NCBI GenBank assembly: GCA_036924285.1
Contig: JAYKYS010000002.1
Coordinates: forward strand, 34,890,501-34,954,500
DNA: 64,000 nucleotides
Source of the DNA: Asterella californica
Lineage: Eukaryota; Streptophyta; Marchantiopsida; Marchantiales; Aytoniaceae
Direction of reading: 5' to 3'
A program made the position numbers and the translations under genes. Within the stretch, counting starts at the first letter, position 1, and the number at the start of each line of letters is the position of its first letter. Positions 20,884-32,900 of the stretch are shown here, piece after piece. The notes under the pieces are model-generated. The model had not been told where the DNA came from and did not search any database. It was given only the letters and a program-made list of their open reading frames with translations.

Positions 20884-22795
20884 ATCCAACGGTGAAGGTC
20901 ACAGGGCCAGTAGCAGGAACAACCCTTTGTTCCTCTACTGGTGGTACAAAAGCTTCACTCCAAGCCTGCTGCACCAACTGATCAGCATACTGCTGCAACT
21001 CTCCACTCGAACTCCAGAGTGGAACATCCAAGGCAGATGGTACTAACGTAGACATGCTAGGCATGTCCTCCACCTCCTCATAGATCGGAGTATCCTCCGC
21101 ATGGGCATTGTCCTCCAACAACTCGCCCGGCCAAGTGATGACCGAACTGAACCCTGCAACGGATGCCATCGTCCCTGGTGTAGGCTCCGTCGTCCCAACT
21201 CTAGTACTGAACCGCACTGGTAAGCGGCTCACTCGTCTCTCACCGCACTGCCAACCTGGTCTGTAAGATGTTGTCTCCGCCCAATAGTCGATCACGAACC
21301 TCATAGGGTACAACACAGCACCTCCCACCAATACATCATAAGACTCTGCGGCTGTAACAATGACCTTGGCCCTCACCATAGAGCCATCCGTGGGGTGATC
21401 TGGCCGAACTCTCACCGTCAACATCTCACGTGTCATGTGCAGAGCCGTACCTCCTGATCCCCCTAGAGATGTCTGCAACTGGAATGGACATCTCTCTATC
21501 TCGGACTTCTTCAGACCCAAACCAATACACGCCGCCTTTCCCAACATCAACGGTTGGGCTCTAGAGTCTAACAAGACCTTCTGAGGTCGATACACTTTCC
21601 CTGAAGGTGCCACCAAACAGAAGATACAACTTCTGTTGTCCAACAACACCACACCTGGTGCCAAACTAGCACGGTCAATCGTCGGCCTAGCTGGTAACTC
21701 ATCTAACCTAGCAGCCGCCGCTTGCCAAGTACCACTGGTAGCTGTCCTGATCCTCGACTCCATGGACACGTCTACCGCCTCTCGCTGAACTACTTCAGCA
21801 CTAGAGGTAACTACATCCTCGCTCTCACTGAGCGTGGCCGTCAACTGGAACACTGGAGCCAAGTTGACTCCCAATGCCCTCATATCCGTGGCTGAGAATA
21901 GTGGGGCTCGCAAAACTGCTGTAGCCGCCCCCAACATCGGGTTCGACGTCGCATCCACAGACGTCGAAGGTAGACTCACATCACACCCACTCCTGGATGT
22001 CGATGCCTCCAACTCTACTGCACCATCGGTAGGTCGTTTAGGAACCATAGATGTGGTCCTCAACGCCTCCGATAACGTGAACGACTGGGGAAGCCTGGCT
22101 TGTCTACCAGCCTCCCCGCGTTGTGGATCCAACTCCACTGACGCACCTCGTGGCTCAGAGGCACGTACTGCACCTCTAGTCACTGCCGCAGATGCCTCAA
22201 TCTGCGCCACATCAGCCATGAAGTCGAAGTCACCTCCTTCTCCTCCATAAGACGTGGAAGCCTCTGTTCCACCTGATCTCCGCTGAGCCATAGCCATACT
22301 AGCTATCCTCTGCTCCAACTGCTCAATCCGAGCAGCCATACCTGCTTCTGACGTCGTAGCAGGCGGTGGACCGACCGGTCCTCTCCCAGGTGCTGGACCT
22401 CTACCTCCAGCTCGACCACCACGGCCTCCCTGAGCTCCTCCGCCTCGTCCACGATCAGCCTTCCCTTGCCGCAACTCGGGATGGAGATCAAAACAACGGT
22501 CACTACTGTGACCAGGTCGTCCGCAATGCTCACATTGCTTAGGTACTGCTAGAGACGTCCCTGATGTCCCTGACGTCTCATAACCTCTCCTCTGTGGACA
22601 GTCCCTCTGCTGATGAGGACCATCACACGTCCAGCAAGGACCCGCTTGCTGCTGACTAGAGAAGGACGGCATGGGCTTCTGCCCACCAGATCCTCCTACA
22701 CCTCCCTGCGATCGTGACTGCTCTGCACGATCCTTACCACCACCACCACCACCACGCTGTTGCGTAGCCTGTGATCCTCGAGAAGAGGTGGTCGC
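20747..22795 (-). pseudogene. Element A: CCHC knuckles and aspartic protease
   Basis: Continues the gag frame after the in-frame TGA at 22796-22798. A Gly run is followed by two zinc knuckles, CWTCDGPHQQRDC (CX2CX3HX4C, one residue short) and CEHCGRPGHSSDRC (canonical CX2CX4HX4C), a Gly/Arg-rich stretch, a long acidic linker, and a retropepsin-like domain around 21,680-21,300 (VLLDSRAQPLMLGKAACIGL; ESYDVLVGGAVLYPMRFVID). The catalytic triplet reads D-S-R where D-S/T-G is required; GGA to AGA would explain it. The 3' end overlaps the methyltransferase in another frame, and from about residue 590 the zero frame no longer looks like protein. Confidence 0.8.
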
Positions 22796-23763
22796 TCAAT
22801 GTGGTGTCTCCTTGCTGAACCCAGCAACCACCACCCTCTCCTCCACCATGTTGAGCTCAATCCGCTCAGCCAGACTAAAGACAACCGCCAACGTCGGAGC
22901 GGTATCTCTAAGAAGAGTAGCATCTCTAACTCTCCTACGCAGCTCCCGGTCTAGTATCCCATACCAGAACTGGACTGCCTGTGCTTCCGTCACCCCTTGG
23001 GTAACGCTGATCAACCGCCTCATGCGAGTAAACGCCTCGCGTAGGCTCTCTCCAGTCTTCCGCTGGAACTCCTGCAGACTCCTCAACTTGTCGGTCCGCA
23101 CACCCTGATAGTTCTTCCTCAAACATTGGAAGAACTGAACCACAGGGTTAAACCCTGGTGGTATCCCGCTCACACTACCACCTGCTCCACTATCTGAGGA
23201 CGCACCGCTGGTAGTAGGTACTCCGCCACCTGCGGCTGTACCACTGCTATTGGCACCCGAACTCGCAGGTGTTACGCCTCCCGAAACTGCGCCAGTAGTG
23301 ATAGAAACGTAGTTGGGAGACCAATGTTGTCTCCACAACTCGATATCAACACTGTAATCTCGCCTGAACTCATGATAATCGTCCATCGGCGGTCCCTCCA
23401 AGTGTTGGAACAAACCCTTCCACGCCATGAAGGGTGTAAACAGCTGTGGATTCCGCATCTGCTGCAGATCGCACCAACTGTCAAACTCCTGGATGAAGTC
23501 ATCCAGCTCAATGGTACCAACTGTACCCGAGTAACGTCGAGGCCCCTTCGTGGCCCCATAGATCTCGTCCATGTCCCACAACAACGGTGTAGTGACACTA
23601 GACTCACCACCAGAAAACGCGCTGTCTGCGTCTGACTCGTCCTCTGGAACAACCGACGGCAATGGTGTAGGTAGTCGGTACCTCACCCCACTCCGTGTAT
23701 ACCCACTGTCCGAGAAGTCCCCACCAGAACCTCCCGAGAACTCCGTGATGAGAGAATCCCGCT
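22796..23763 (-). pseudogene. Element A: Gag
   Basis: Retrotransposon Gag with an acidic N-terminus, an alpha-helical capsid-like part (VQFFQCLRKNYQGVRTDKLR, LQEFQRKTGESLREAFTRMR, AQAVQFWYGILDRELRRRVR) and a Gly/Ser-rich linker (about 23,150-23,280). It ends at a TGA (22796-22798) that is in frame with the downstream knuckle/protease region, so gag and protease were one frame. The frame opens after a TAG at about 23,764 and has no ATG before the conserved part, so the true start is lost or lies upstream of that TAG. Confidence 0.8.
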
Positions 23764-25390
23764 AACACACTCCCCAACCGGAATGTCGCAATCTCCGTCA
23801 CCACCGTAACCACCACTTGCCTAATCCCGCTCCTACTGAGCTCACCTATCCCCTACTAGGACGGTCAAGGTAAGGGCAACATGTACCTGCCATCACCACA
23901 GGCAGCCTCTCACGGTCTGTTGGTCGTCACTCCAACCGCACCGTGAGAGAGACAAAGGTAGTCTGATTGGTCCGCAACTCCAGCCTCACTATCGACAGCA
24001 CACTGGAGTGAACTCACTCCGGAAATCAAGCGCCAACACACGCAAACGCGGCGCACAAACAGGAAGGGGTTCCAACCACAAGAAGTCCAAACGATAACCC
24101 TCCACACTCAAACATTCACATAAAGAGAAACCCAACCCCACCCGGACTGACGACTCCTTGTCGGTGATCACATGCACAATATATGATCACCAACAGTCGT
24201 AACTGACACTGGAGGTCACTAACTAGATGTCCACATCTCTAGTAGCTCCAAAAACATCCACGTGGTAGCTCTACTAGCTCACCCAAGACAACTGCCACCA
24301 ATTGCCTCCATACGCGCCTCTACGGTGTAGGCAAACACTACCACAACTATAGCTTCCCCCTAATACTGTGGGGTCGCCCTACCACTCCTCTAGGGACGTG
24401 CGAGAAGGTCTCCTACTACCTTATACAAGTCCATAAGTACTTGCACGCATCCCTGTAGGACACCAAGAGCTATTGGTTTAGTGGTAAAGCCAAAGCTAAG
24501 ACTACAGAGTCAGGAGTCCAGGTCCAGGAATAGTGTTGGGATGGGTGACCAGCTGGTTTTACCCTTCCCACACACCTGAAGCTTGGATACCTCTCTCACG
24601 CACGTCAGCAAGCTGGCTTGCGGCGGGCGCGGGCTCGGGCTCAGGCTCAGCTCCGCCCCGCCTCCGCACTCTCGCACTCCGCTCTCACGCCTCCGCACTC
24701 ACGCACCTCTGCTCCTCGAAGCCTCTTGCAGAAGATTGCACCAAAACAGCCTCCAAAACAGCGAAAACAGCTTGCGGGTGCACACGGGTGACCAAAATCT
24801 GACGTAAAACAGCAAGAACCTCCAAATCCAACCCGAACACCACCAAAACAGATTCGCAAATGCACCACACACACTTCGCGGATGCACACACACACACAAA
24901 ACAACTACTAAACTCGAGTTTCCCCACGAAATTGAGCCAAAATCTGACGTAACTAGCCTTTTAGTGCTTGCGGGTTTCACGGCAGCGAACTTCGACATGC
25001 CATAACTTCTTCAATCCTTGGCCAAACTCCACGAAACTTAGTGCGCTAGAATCGTCTCTCCAATGCGCTTCCAAAGAGTCCACTCCGGCCCGACATTGAC
25101 AAGTATTTCAGCTGCTACGCCCAAACGCGCAATCCGGCTCCAACAACACACTTCAAGAACATTCCGCAAAATTTCTGCAGCGCTTCTGCATGACAGAAAT
25201 CTCCACTCGACCCCAACAACAGCAAATCGATATGCGACCAGCAATGTAGCACGGCGCCCACACACCTCGATCACAGCTCCAAACAATCAACCACGAACGG
25301 CAACGCCCGAAGATACCAGCGGACGATTTCCGATTTCAGATCTGCGAGCTCTTACTGAACTCCGCCTCAACCTGCACTCAGTTCTTTGAG
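23764..25390 (-). other. Element A leader (5' untranslated region)
   Basis: About 1.6 kb between the 5' LTR remnant and gag. It is GC-richer than host intergenic DNA. No primer-binding site of the family B/D type is present at its start, consistent with a deletion there. No convincing coding frame. Confidence 0.6.
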
Positions 25391-25684
25391 TAATCTGTAT
25401 AGAGAAATTACCATCTCCAACACCACAACAAGGACTACTCACAAACGGTCAAGCCAAACCCACTCTAAACGCGAAGAGAATCCGGGTTACACTCAACTAG
25501 ACTATCCACCATAGCCTGGAGCTTGAAGGCTCAACTCAAAGAACTAAGGCCTCCAAGCCCTACCTGCGAAGTTTACCCCTAGTGGGCTCTCTCTCCAACT
25601 CGCCCTAACGGCACTAACGGCCTTACCGGGATGCGCCACTTCGCACTCGGTCAACCTAGCCGAGGTGCCCAAACTGACGTGACA
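25391..25684 (-). repeat. 5' LTR of element A, truncated
   Basis: 294 bp matching 7514-7807 with one difference. It starts with TGTCACGTCAG directly at the CTAA duplication. The 107-bp R1 segment that ends the 3' LTR is missing here, and the leader follows directly. Confidence 0.85.
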
Positions 25685-25780
25685 CTAACCCTTTCCGCAA
25701 GAAGGGTTAGAGCATAAATTAAATGCCCTTTGTATTATCACCTCTCCCGAACTTGGAAGAGGTGATAATGCAAGGAAGTC
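25685..25780 (-). repeat. Double-hairpin copy iii, right part
   Basis: Starts with the CTAA target duplication, then the loop and right arm of the palindrome split by element A (AAGGGTTAG, AGCATAAATTAAA). The second hairpin follows with perfect 12-bp arms ATTATCACCTCT (25734-25745) / AGAGGTGATAAT (25758-25769). Its orientation is opposite to copies i, ii and iv. Confidence 0.8.
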
Positions 25781-27507
25781 ATACAAAAGTTCTGAGCAGG
25801 AGCAGCGGGAATGTCATTTAGAAGGATTGGCATCGCGTAAACTTGAAACATATCAGAAAATTCTCAACAAGGGGGTGAGGAATTTGACTTTTACACGAAG
25901 AATCTAACCAATAATCAGATCCACATCTAAACACCTCGTGATTGGAAGCCGACAAGTTATAGGTATAGCTAGACGTGACTAAGCTCTTTTCCTTAAACTT
26001 GCACATCAAGCTGGGAGTAAATATGGAAGAAACTATTTGATTTGAAAGTGGGATCATTCTGTAGTTTGCATTCTCTCTAAGAGAATCAGTTTTTCTTCGA
26101 GGAAAAAGTTGTTCCAACACTCGAGTCGAATTTTTGAATGCAAGGAAAGAATTTCTTTCAGTTTCACGGCTCAGGCTTTGGTGTTGAGATCCGGATTAGT
26201 ACATGTTGGTATGTTTTTCACTTGACTAACATGCTCGAATGTCTTCTAGACACAAGATCTATAACTAGAAAGATCTATGGCACACAAATGAGAATATTGT
26301 GCAATGAGAAATGAGCATGCCTGTCCTTGATGTTGCTTCCAAACAAACGTCATAGAAAATGAAAAACTATATATTGGGAGTGATCGACATTAGGGATTAA
26401 AGCTTATATGCATAGTCTTGTGTTCATCTTTTGCTTTGTCATTGCACTTCCATTCTATGTGAAAGTGGTTTTGTCAGAATGACACTGTACATATGACAGA
26501 CTAGTAGAATGATGTAACAAGACACGACCATTTCACGTAACGAACAACAAGGCAAAAATTAGAATAATCGAGTAGTCATGACTACGATCGATAAGCCAAT
26601 GGAATAGGATCAAGTTCCAAAGCAGTCTCCACAAGTAGTCAAATAGTTACTACCGTGGTCAAGAATTGAATACAATGAAGTCACAACTTAACCAAGAAGT
26701 CGATACGTCAAGTGCAAAAAGGCTCGATCACAAAGTCATAAGCCACAACCAAGACCTCAATATGCTAAGGACATAAGGTCCAATTCAAAATCTGGACCCA
26801 AAGTCCAAAGTTGTGGTCAAAAACTTGTTGCAACAAGATCGCAAGAACAACCAATAACTCAATTTGCAATGAGCAAAAGATCCAATAGCCCAAAAGATTA
26901 TAAGCTCACACTGAGTCTGTGTGTGAGATATTGCTGAGGGCAATCAACTACACAAATCCAACGTCATCATGTGTAGAGACCTCAACAGATCCTTATAAGA
27001 CGAACATCTGAACTCAAACCGCAACTCAAAAATGAACCACCATCTTTCAGTCGAAGCAAAATGAAAGTCACTCTTGTTGTTGAGTCGATAATCAAAATCT
27101 CCTACAAATGGAAGTCAAGGACGAGTGCATACACAAGCGAGAAAAGATCGAGTGATTGAAAGCATCATGTCAAAAGGTAAAAATGCCAAAACTAATCGAG
27201 TAATAGACGAAAAATAAAAAGCAACAAACATAGAGCAAGCTGTAGGACGATATTGTGACAGAACAAAAACCTATGGCAATGGTCTCGAGAGTTCTCAAGC
27301 AGAGCAATCAACCTACACATCTCTCCCAACCATATGTTGCAAACTCTATAATGGATGCATGGAATCTCAAATAAATGTGATATCATTCGTGCCGAGTAAA
27401 TGTATGATTTTAGAGATATGTTCGAACTTAACATAACTTATTCGTTCTTACCATAGTGGATTATTGATTCATTATATGTGATAAATGTTATCATTATCAC
27501 GGCACAT
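25781..27507. other. AT-rich intergenic spacer
   Basis: No exon, RNA gene or structured repeat seen. 26,560-27,180 is rich in A and AG/AC dinucleotides on the plus strand. Confidence 0.4.
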
Positions 27508-29659
27508 TGTCGTGTCGTGGACCGGCTCTCACATGAAAATCAAATTTTGACAGTTATCGCTCCAAAGACACTTATGGACAAAACAAGCTAGGCCCCAGCT
27601 TACGGACTTTTGGCACAACTTTGGATCTTCATTTTCTTTACATCGATGGCTAAAGCTCGTTGTCAACTTTCCATAGGCACTTCGTCTACTTCGTTTGGAC
27701 GTCTAGTGGAGAAGTTACAAGACTCGAAAGATGGAGAAAACAAGCTAGGCCTCGACTTACAAGCTTTTGGCACAACTTCAGATCTTCCTTTTCATCGCAT
27801 CAATGGATAGAGCTTGTTGTCAGCTTTTCATAGACACCTTGTTTACTTCGTTTGGACGTCTAGTGAAGAAGTTATGCGACTCGAAAGAAGGAAAAATCAA
27901 GCTAGGCCTTAGTTTACTTTTGCTGATTGGGTATTTGCGGCTCTAAGCGCGATGTCGTGATGTGAATCATTTCACATAGTAAATGATTCACCTCTCTACT
28001 AGGAGTTAGTCTCTCTGAGTGAAGTTGAGACGTCAGAAAAGTCGATTATGGAGGTTGTGGACATTGGCGGCTACAGATTACGCTTCTACTCTGACACTTG
28101 GGAGTTAGTAGCGGTTGAAGTTAGCTTAATGTTACTCCTAGTCCTTCATGCATATATTAACACCGTTGTGTTATACGTTTTAAGTCCTAGTAGGCTGATA
28201 GTATGCTAGTTATCTTGTTCAAGCATTTGTGCGCTTGTGCAAGTGACTTCTTACTTGTCTATGATTGTTCAATGTACATAACTTAGAGTTTCTATGTTGA
28301 TAGGGATTTAAGCTCATGGGTTTACTTACTTGTCATCCATGCACGCTTTCTAGCTGGTTTAAGTTATCTTTCAGGATTGCGTGTCATTTTAGGTAGTTTA
28401 AGATTTACGTTGGCATTTTAGGGGAGCTAATGTGGTAGCCTATGAGTGAAATTTAAGTTACCACGTGGATTAGGATACTAAAGGACAACCAAGTGGAGTT
28501 ATGAATTCCCATTGGTCTGTTTTTATCTTTTGTAAAACTTTAAATTTAGAAACAGAGGTCTAAAGGAGAGTTCTAGCATTTGGTGAACACACTATGAAAT
28601 CTGAGAGCACAGGAAGATAGAGCTCGTCGTGCCAAGCACTGTCAGTGAAATTCTTGATCGATTTGGATCAATAAACAAAGAGTTATGCCAATTTGAAGTT
28701 CGAGTTGAGTCAGAATTGCATCACTTTTGTTGGATTTGAGGTTTTGAGTGTCAATTGCAACAGAATCGAGGAAATCGCTTCAAACCTTCGTGGTTACGTT
28801 CATTGTCATCAGGGCTACGACTATCCAAAAACTTTCAAGTCATTTGAGTGAGTGAGTAATTCAGGACGGCCGTTGAAGCAGAGGGGGTCTGAAAAGCTCT
28901 CAATCTATAGCAGCAACTTCAGAGAACGAGATCTGGAGGACGGTGTACAATCAAGAGACCCAACTTCAGGGGTGTTCAGCATCCTTTAGACTCCAAATCC
29001 TGTAAGAATCTTCGAAAGTGATCGAGCCAATTTTCTGTTATACGTCGAAATAACTGTCTGAGTCATCTGCGATCGAAAACCAGCGATATTTCGACTATCG
29101 AGAATCAGATCTGATAGTTCTTGAGGCCAACATAGTCAAAGAGAAGACTCTATCGACATCTGAAGACCGTTTGACGAAAAGAGGAAGTTCTCATATAAGT
29201 CTTTTTCGATTCTTTCGCTACATGTTTCGTCCTTTTGAGTTCGTTATGGACTTAGTTGGTTGTGTACGGCTTGTGGTAGCTAGCTTTAGCTAAGAGCTTA
29301 TACATGGATGTGGTTTGGACTTGGGTTTCAATCGTGTGATACTGGTGCAGCTCTGTTTGTTAGCAAAGAGAAGTTTCTCTTGCCTTGAGCTACGCTTCGG
29401 TGGTTTTGGGTCAGGGTTGTGATTCAGGAGTTTGTTTTAATGGTTGTGAAGCAGATTACAGACTGCTATGGTCTGTTTCTCAATTTTGTGTTCTTAGGAA
29501 GAAACAACCGACAGTGTACATACATTTGGAGTTGGTATATATCGCAGCATTCGTTTTCGTGGTTGTTTTTATGTCTTGTCTCTATTCAGCACACAACATC
29601 TCCACAGTCAGGAACCTCGCGTTTTCCTAGACATCCTTCATGCAAAATCTGACACGATA
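27508..29659 (+). mobile_element. Family C solo LTR, chimeric with a B-type LTR
   Basis: Starts TGTCGTGTCGTGG and ends GACACGATA, both as in the solo LTR at 53658-55663. Flanks are ACAT (27504-27507) and ACGT (29660-29663), a duplication with one change. It carries two tandem units of about 156 bp near its 5' end (from about 27,584). The middle (27953 to about 29,050) is not family C but a diverged family B LTR, so the two LTR types are fused or nested. Confidence 0.8.
27953..29050 (+). repeat. Family B-like LTR segment inside the family C LTR
   Basis: From TGTCGTG, then after about 110 extra bases GGCGGCTACAG, it runs collinear with the family B LTR (ACCACGTGG, AAGTGGAGTTATGAA, GGGGGTCTGAAAAGCTCT) and stops about 400 bp before the B LTR end, where family C resumes. 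The extra bases include a perfect 11-bp hairpin, GTGAATCATTT / AAATGATTCAC (27962-27972, 27981-27991). Confidence 0.7.
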
Positions 29660-29755
29660 ACGTACTATGAAATATTACTATAACAGATAGAGTTATTGTT
29701 GATTGATCTCCACTGAGTCGATGATCAACTTCACAATTTAATCAAGTGAACTAAG

Positions 29756-29915
29756 TTCGGCTGAATGTGTGGCATTGTTTCCAGTAGTTAACACTTGAGT
29801 ATTTTCAAATTCTCACGTCACGAGCAGTAGCAACAATTCAGCTGAATGCACGACATTGTTTCCAACCGTGAACACTTGAGTCTTGCCAAAATTCTCCCGT
29901 CACAAGCATCAACAA
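29756..29915 (+). repeat. Two-copy tandem repeat of about 80 bp
   Basis: Units beginning TTCGGCTGAATG and TTCAGCTGAATG share CATTGTTTCCA, AACACTTGAGT and CACAAGCA/CACGAGCA-type segments. Imperfect; no coding sense. Confidence 0.65.
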
Positions 29916-32900
29916 TGGATGCATTGTCAAAGAGACAGTGAATCCGTGAAAAAATGCATCATTTCATTCAGACAACGCTCAAGACAGACGAATCATTTAT
30001 GAGCAATAGAGATATATGAGAGAAGTTCAAAGAGAAGACATGTAAAATCTTAAGATTAGATCTTCGGAACGACTCTCGCTTCAATATCATAGTCGCTCAT
30101 AATGATGTGACAAGCAGTTTGATAGTTGAGGACATATGCATCAGTTCTCAGATCTCAGTACCTTGTCTTCAATATCAAGATATGAAAATTTCGAGTGTTT
30201 TAATAAGTGTTGACGTGTCATCTAGAGTAGTATATTTCATGTCTAATGTTATTCAAACAATGCCACCATCCTCAAATCGCTCCACCTTTTTTTTTCCCTT
30301 GGTGCCTCTATGAGCTCGAAGCGAGACAGTTGTTTTCTCTCTTATTTGGTCATGTCTTTACTCAAAGAGCACCACATGGTGGTCTTGAACAAGGAGGTGT
30401 GTTTCTCATATCCGGAATTCTCAGTAATAGCCAAATACGACTTCAATCTCAAGAACAACATATGTCTTCAACTAATAATTAAAAAACAACAATGATATTA
30501 TTAGACTCTCAATATTGGAACGTGTCGATTATACTATCATGAGTGAAATTCATCTTATCTCGAAAGAAAATCACCTTATTATCACGGTCCATATCTTCAA
30601 AATATTCATGAAAGACATCGACAACTTCAGACCTTTCACATTCAAGCGTCATTATAGAACTTGAGTCCTCATCTATCCTAATGTTATTAAAAGTATATAG
30701 GGTCTCGTTATCACTATCATAACACTCGTTATAGATTTTGAAAATTGACAAATCAAGTGGATTATGTCCTTTGCAAGAAGGCATAAAGCAAGAAACATTC
30801 AAGTCTCGGTTATAACGGATACAACATTGTTTATCCATCGCAATGACAACAAAACACGCTTGAACTTCATCTGATAGTTTTTCTTGGTGCAGCACTCATC
30901 TTCATCGAGAGTATAGCAATATTAAACATAAAAAAATCTGAGGTTTATCAAATGTTGCACGATAGATAGGCCATCTCTCCTCTAAACATTACTAGAGCGT
31001 AGGTGAATTTCTGGATCAGCGAGGTTCACTCTCAATAATATATCAAAGATATCGACCATCTGATAAAATATGTGTTCTTGCTGATCCGAATTTCTGCTTT
31101 GAGAGCAAGGGTTTTTTTGAAGTGTTTTATGGCTATAATGAGCATTATATTGCTTCGCTTTTTGCACATCCTTTTTTTAACATACAAATGAGTAAGAAAT
31201 ATTGTAGTAGATTCAACATTCAAGATAAATAGCATGCGGTTTGAGCTTCTCGTGGTTGCTATTAACTTGAGAGAGGTTGGAGTACTGTTGTCTTACCTCT
31301 TTTATCTTCGAATCAACGATCAGAAGAATACATATAGTTATAGTCAAGAGCAATATCCGAAGCATGTTAGTTTCTCTTGGTTTCAGTCTTTGCGTAGAGG
31401 AGGCTTGCGACCTGTTTTTTGACTTATTGATAAAGACTCTAGACAAATATCTCCCTTTCTTGCAGCATGGTCTCTTGTGTATATCCAACTATACCTCAAG
31501 CACGTACAAGCAGTTGTCGAGGTCTGCAACATGTGTGTTGAAAAATTGAGTACTTCATATAGTGAAGTCAAAGCTTCACGACTGTTTTCATTTATTGATG
31601 TATAGTGACTTCCAACCCGGTGTCGATATCCAAACAACCAGCTACTATGCAGAAGAGGAAAGAACTTCTTGATACATTCACTAGACACCTAATTTGTATC
31701 CATTGATTTCATATTCATCGGGAGAGTTTTGCAACCATGTAGAGTTGCATATGAGAGCTGTGCAAGAAATGTATGGATGGTGCAGAAATGTAGGTCTAGC
31801 ACACCTCTAAGGGTGCATCTGGAAGGAGTGATACGCTCCTAGGAAGTGGGAGCTATTAGACAAGAGAACGTAACCAGTACTAGCGTTATCTCGCACAACT
31901 AAAACATGATTACAAGAATGCATTGAGTTGCTTTAAGTTGGATAGAATACCTTGACAATTGCTGAAAGTTTGGTGGATGACATGCAAAATATACTTCAGC
32001 AGATTCTCCACGGATGATTGTATTTGAATTGGTGGGAATAATTCTAAGTGTCTTGGAGAAGACTATCTGTTCGAGAAGTCAAAAAGTAGCGAACTCGTCA
32101 TATTGTCGTAGAGAGGTGGTGTTGCTCTTGTGCATACTTTCTTAATAGTCATTACCTTCTTTATAAGCATAAAGTACTCGCTTATGCTTATAAGACTCCA
32201 GTAGTACACCTGTTCTAATCATCTTATTATGTGTGTGTCTTCCAAGTGTGTGTATCCTCATTATATTTTGATAATGAGGTATCATTTTTCAACAAATTAT
32301 GGTGCCTAATGTGATAAATCCATGGACTAATATTATCTACGAAGATAAGCAACAACTACTACAATGCAATGAGTCGCTATTGCTTGTTGTTGCACTGCTT
32401 GAGTTGGAGCACTTGCTCCATCCAGAAGTTGATGAAACTCACATCATGACAAAAAGATTGCAAATCCTCCAACTGCTCGTGTTCTTCTTAATTGCATTGA
32501 GCTCATCACATACTACGTGAAAGAAGCTGCTGGAGAAGAAGAGAAAGAATACTTGATTTTTGAGAGAAGTGGAAAAGATATTTTCTCCTTTTGAGAGAAA
32601 AAACAAAGCGTATTACCAACGTTTGTGTTATAGAATCCAACAACACACATGATCCTGGTATATACTGGTGGCCCTAGTATATACTTACACTTAATTCTTT
32701 TAATTTTTTGAACTTCTTGTCTATTCTACTATAATTTATGAAGGTAGCGAGAGAAGTAGTTTCATGCCGTTTCTAGTTTTCACTTCAAATTTGTTTGCAG
32801 GGACACCTAGATGGTCCAAGCTTGAGAAGGTATACTTGATTCAGTTCTCAAGAGAGTGGCTTTAACTTCAGCCGATTATCTTTCCTACTAGCCACTAACT

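Larger units (their letters stand above)
7407..25684 (-). mobile_element. Ty3/gypsy retrotransposon A encoding a cytosine-5 DNA methyltransferase
   Basis: An 18,278-bp minus-strand LTR element. Ends read TGTCACGTCAG (5', at 25684) and GCGCACGACA (3', at 7407), with CTAA duplicated at 7403-7406 and 25685-25688. Coding order on the minus strand: gag (23763-22796), CCHC knuckles and aspartic protease (to 20747), DNA methyltransferase (20883-19648), RT (19647-19085 and 10907 onward), RNase H, integrase (to about 9107), and a PHD finger (about 8210-8089). Element B1 (10908-19084) sits in the RT and an inverted pol fragment (about 8210-9106) sits between integrase and PHD. Several in-frame stops, one frameshift in integrase, a protease mutation and loss of the 5' LTR/leader junction make this copy non-autonomous as it stands. 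The LTR copies differ at one site over their shared 294 bp, so the insertion looks recent. Confidence 0.9.

Noticed and set aside
24510..25389. Open frames in the element A leader as an extra element gene
   Set aside because: Frames on both strands arise from GC-rich, low-stop sequence; none has conserved features and the region is the untranslated leader by position.
30509..30895. 128-codon minus-strand open frame as a gene
   Set aside because: No recognisable domain, AT-driven composition and no supporting neighbours; kept only as a remark in the spacer entry.
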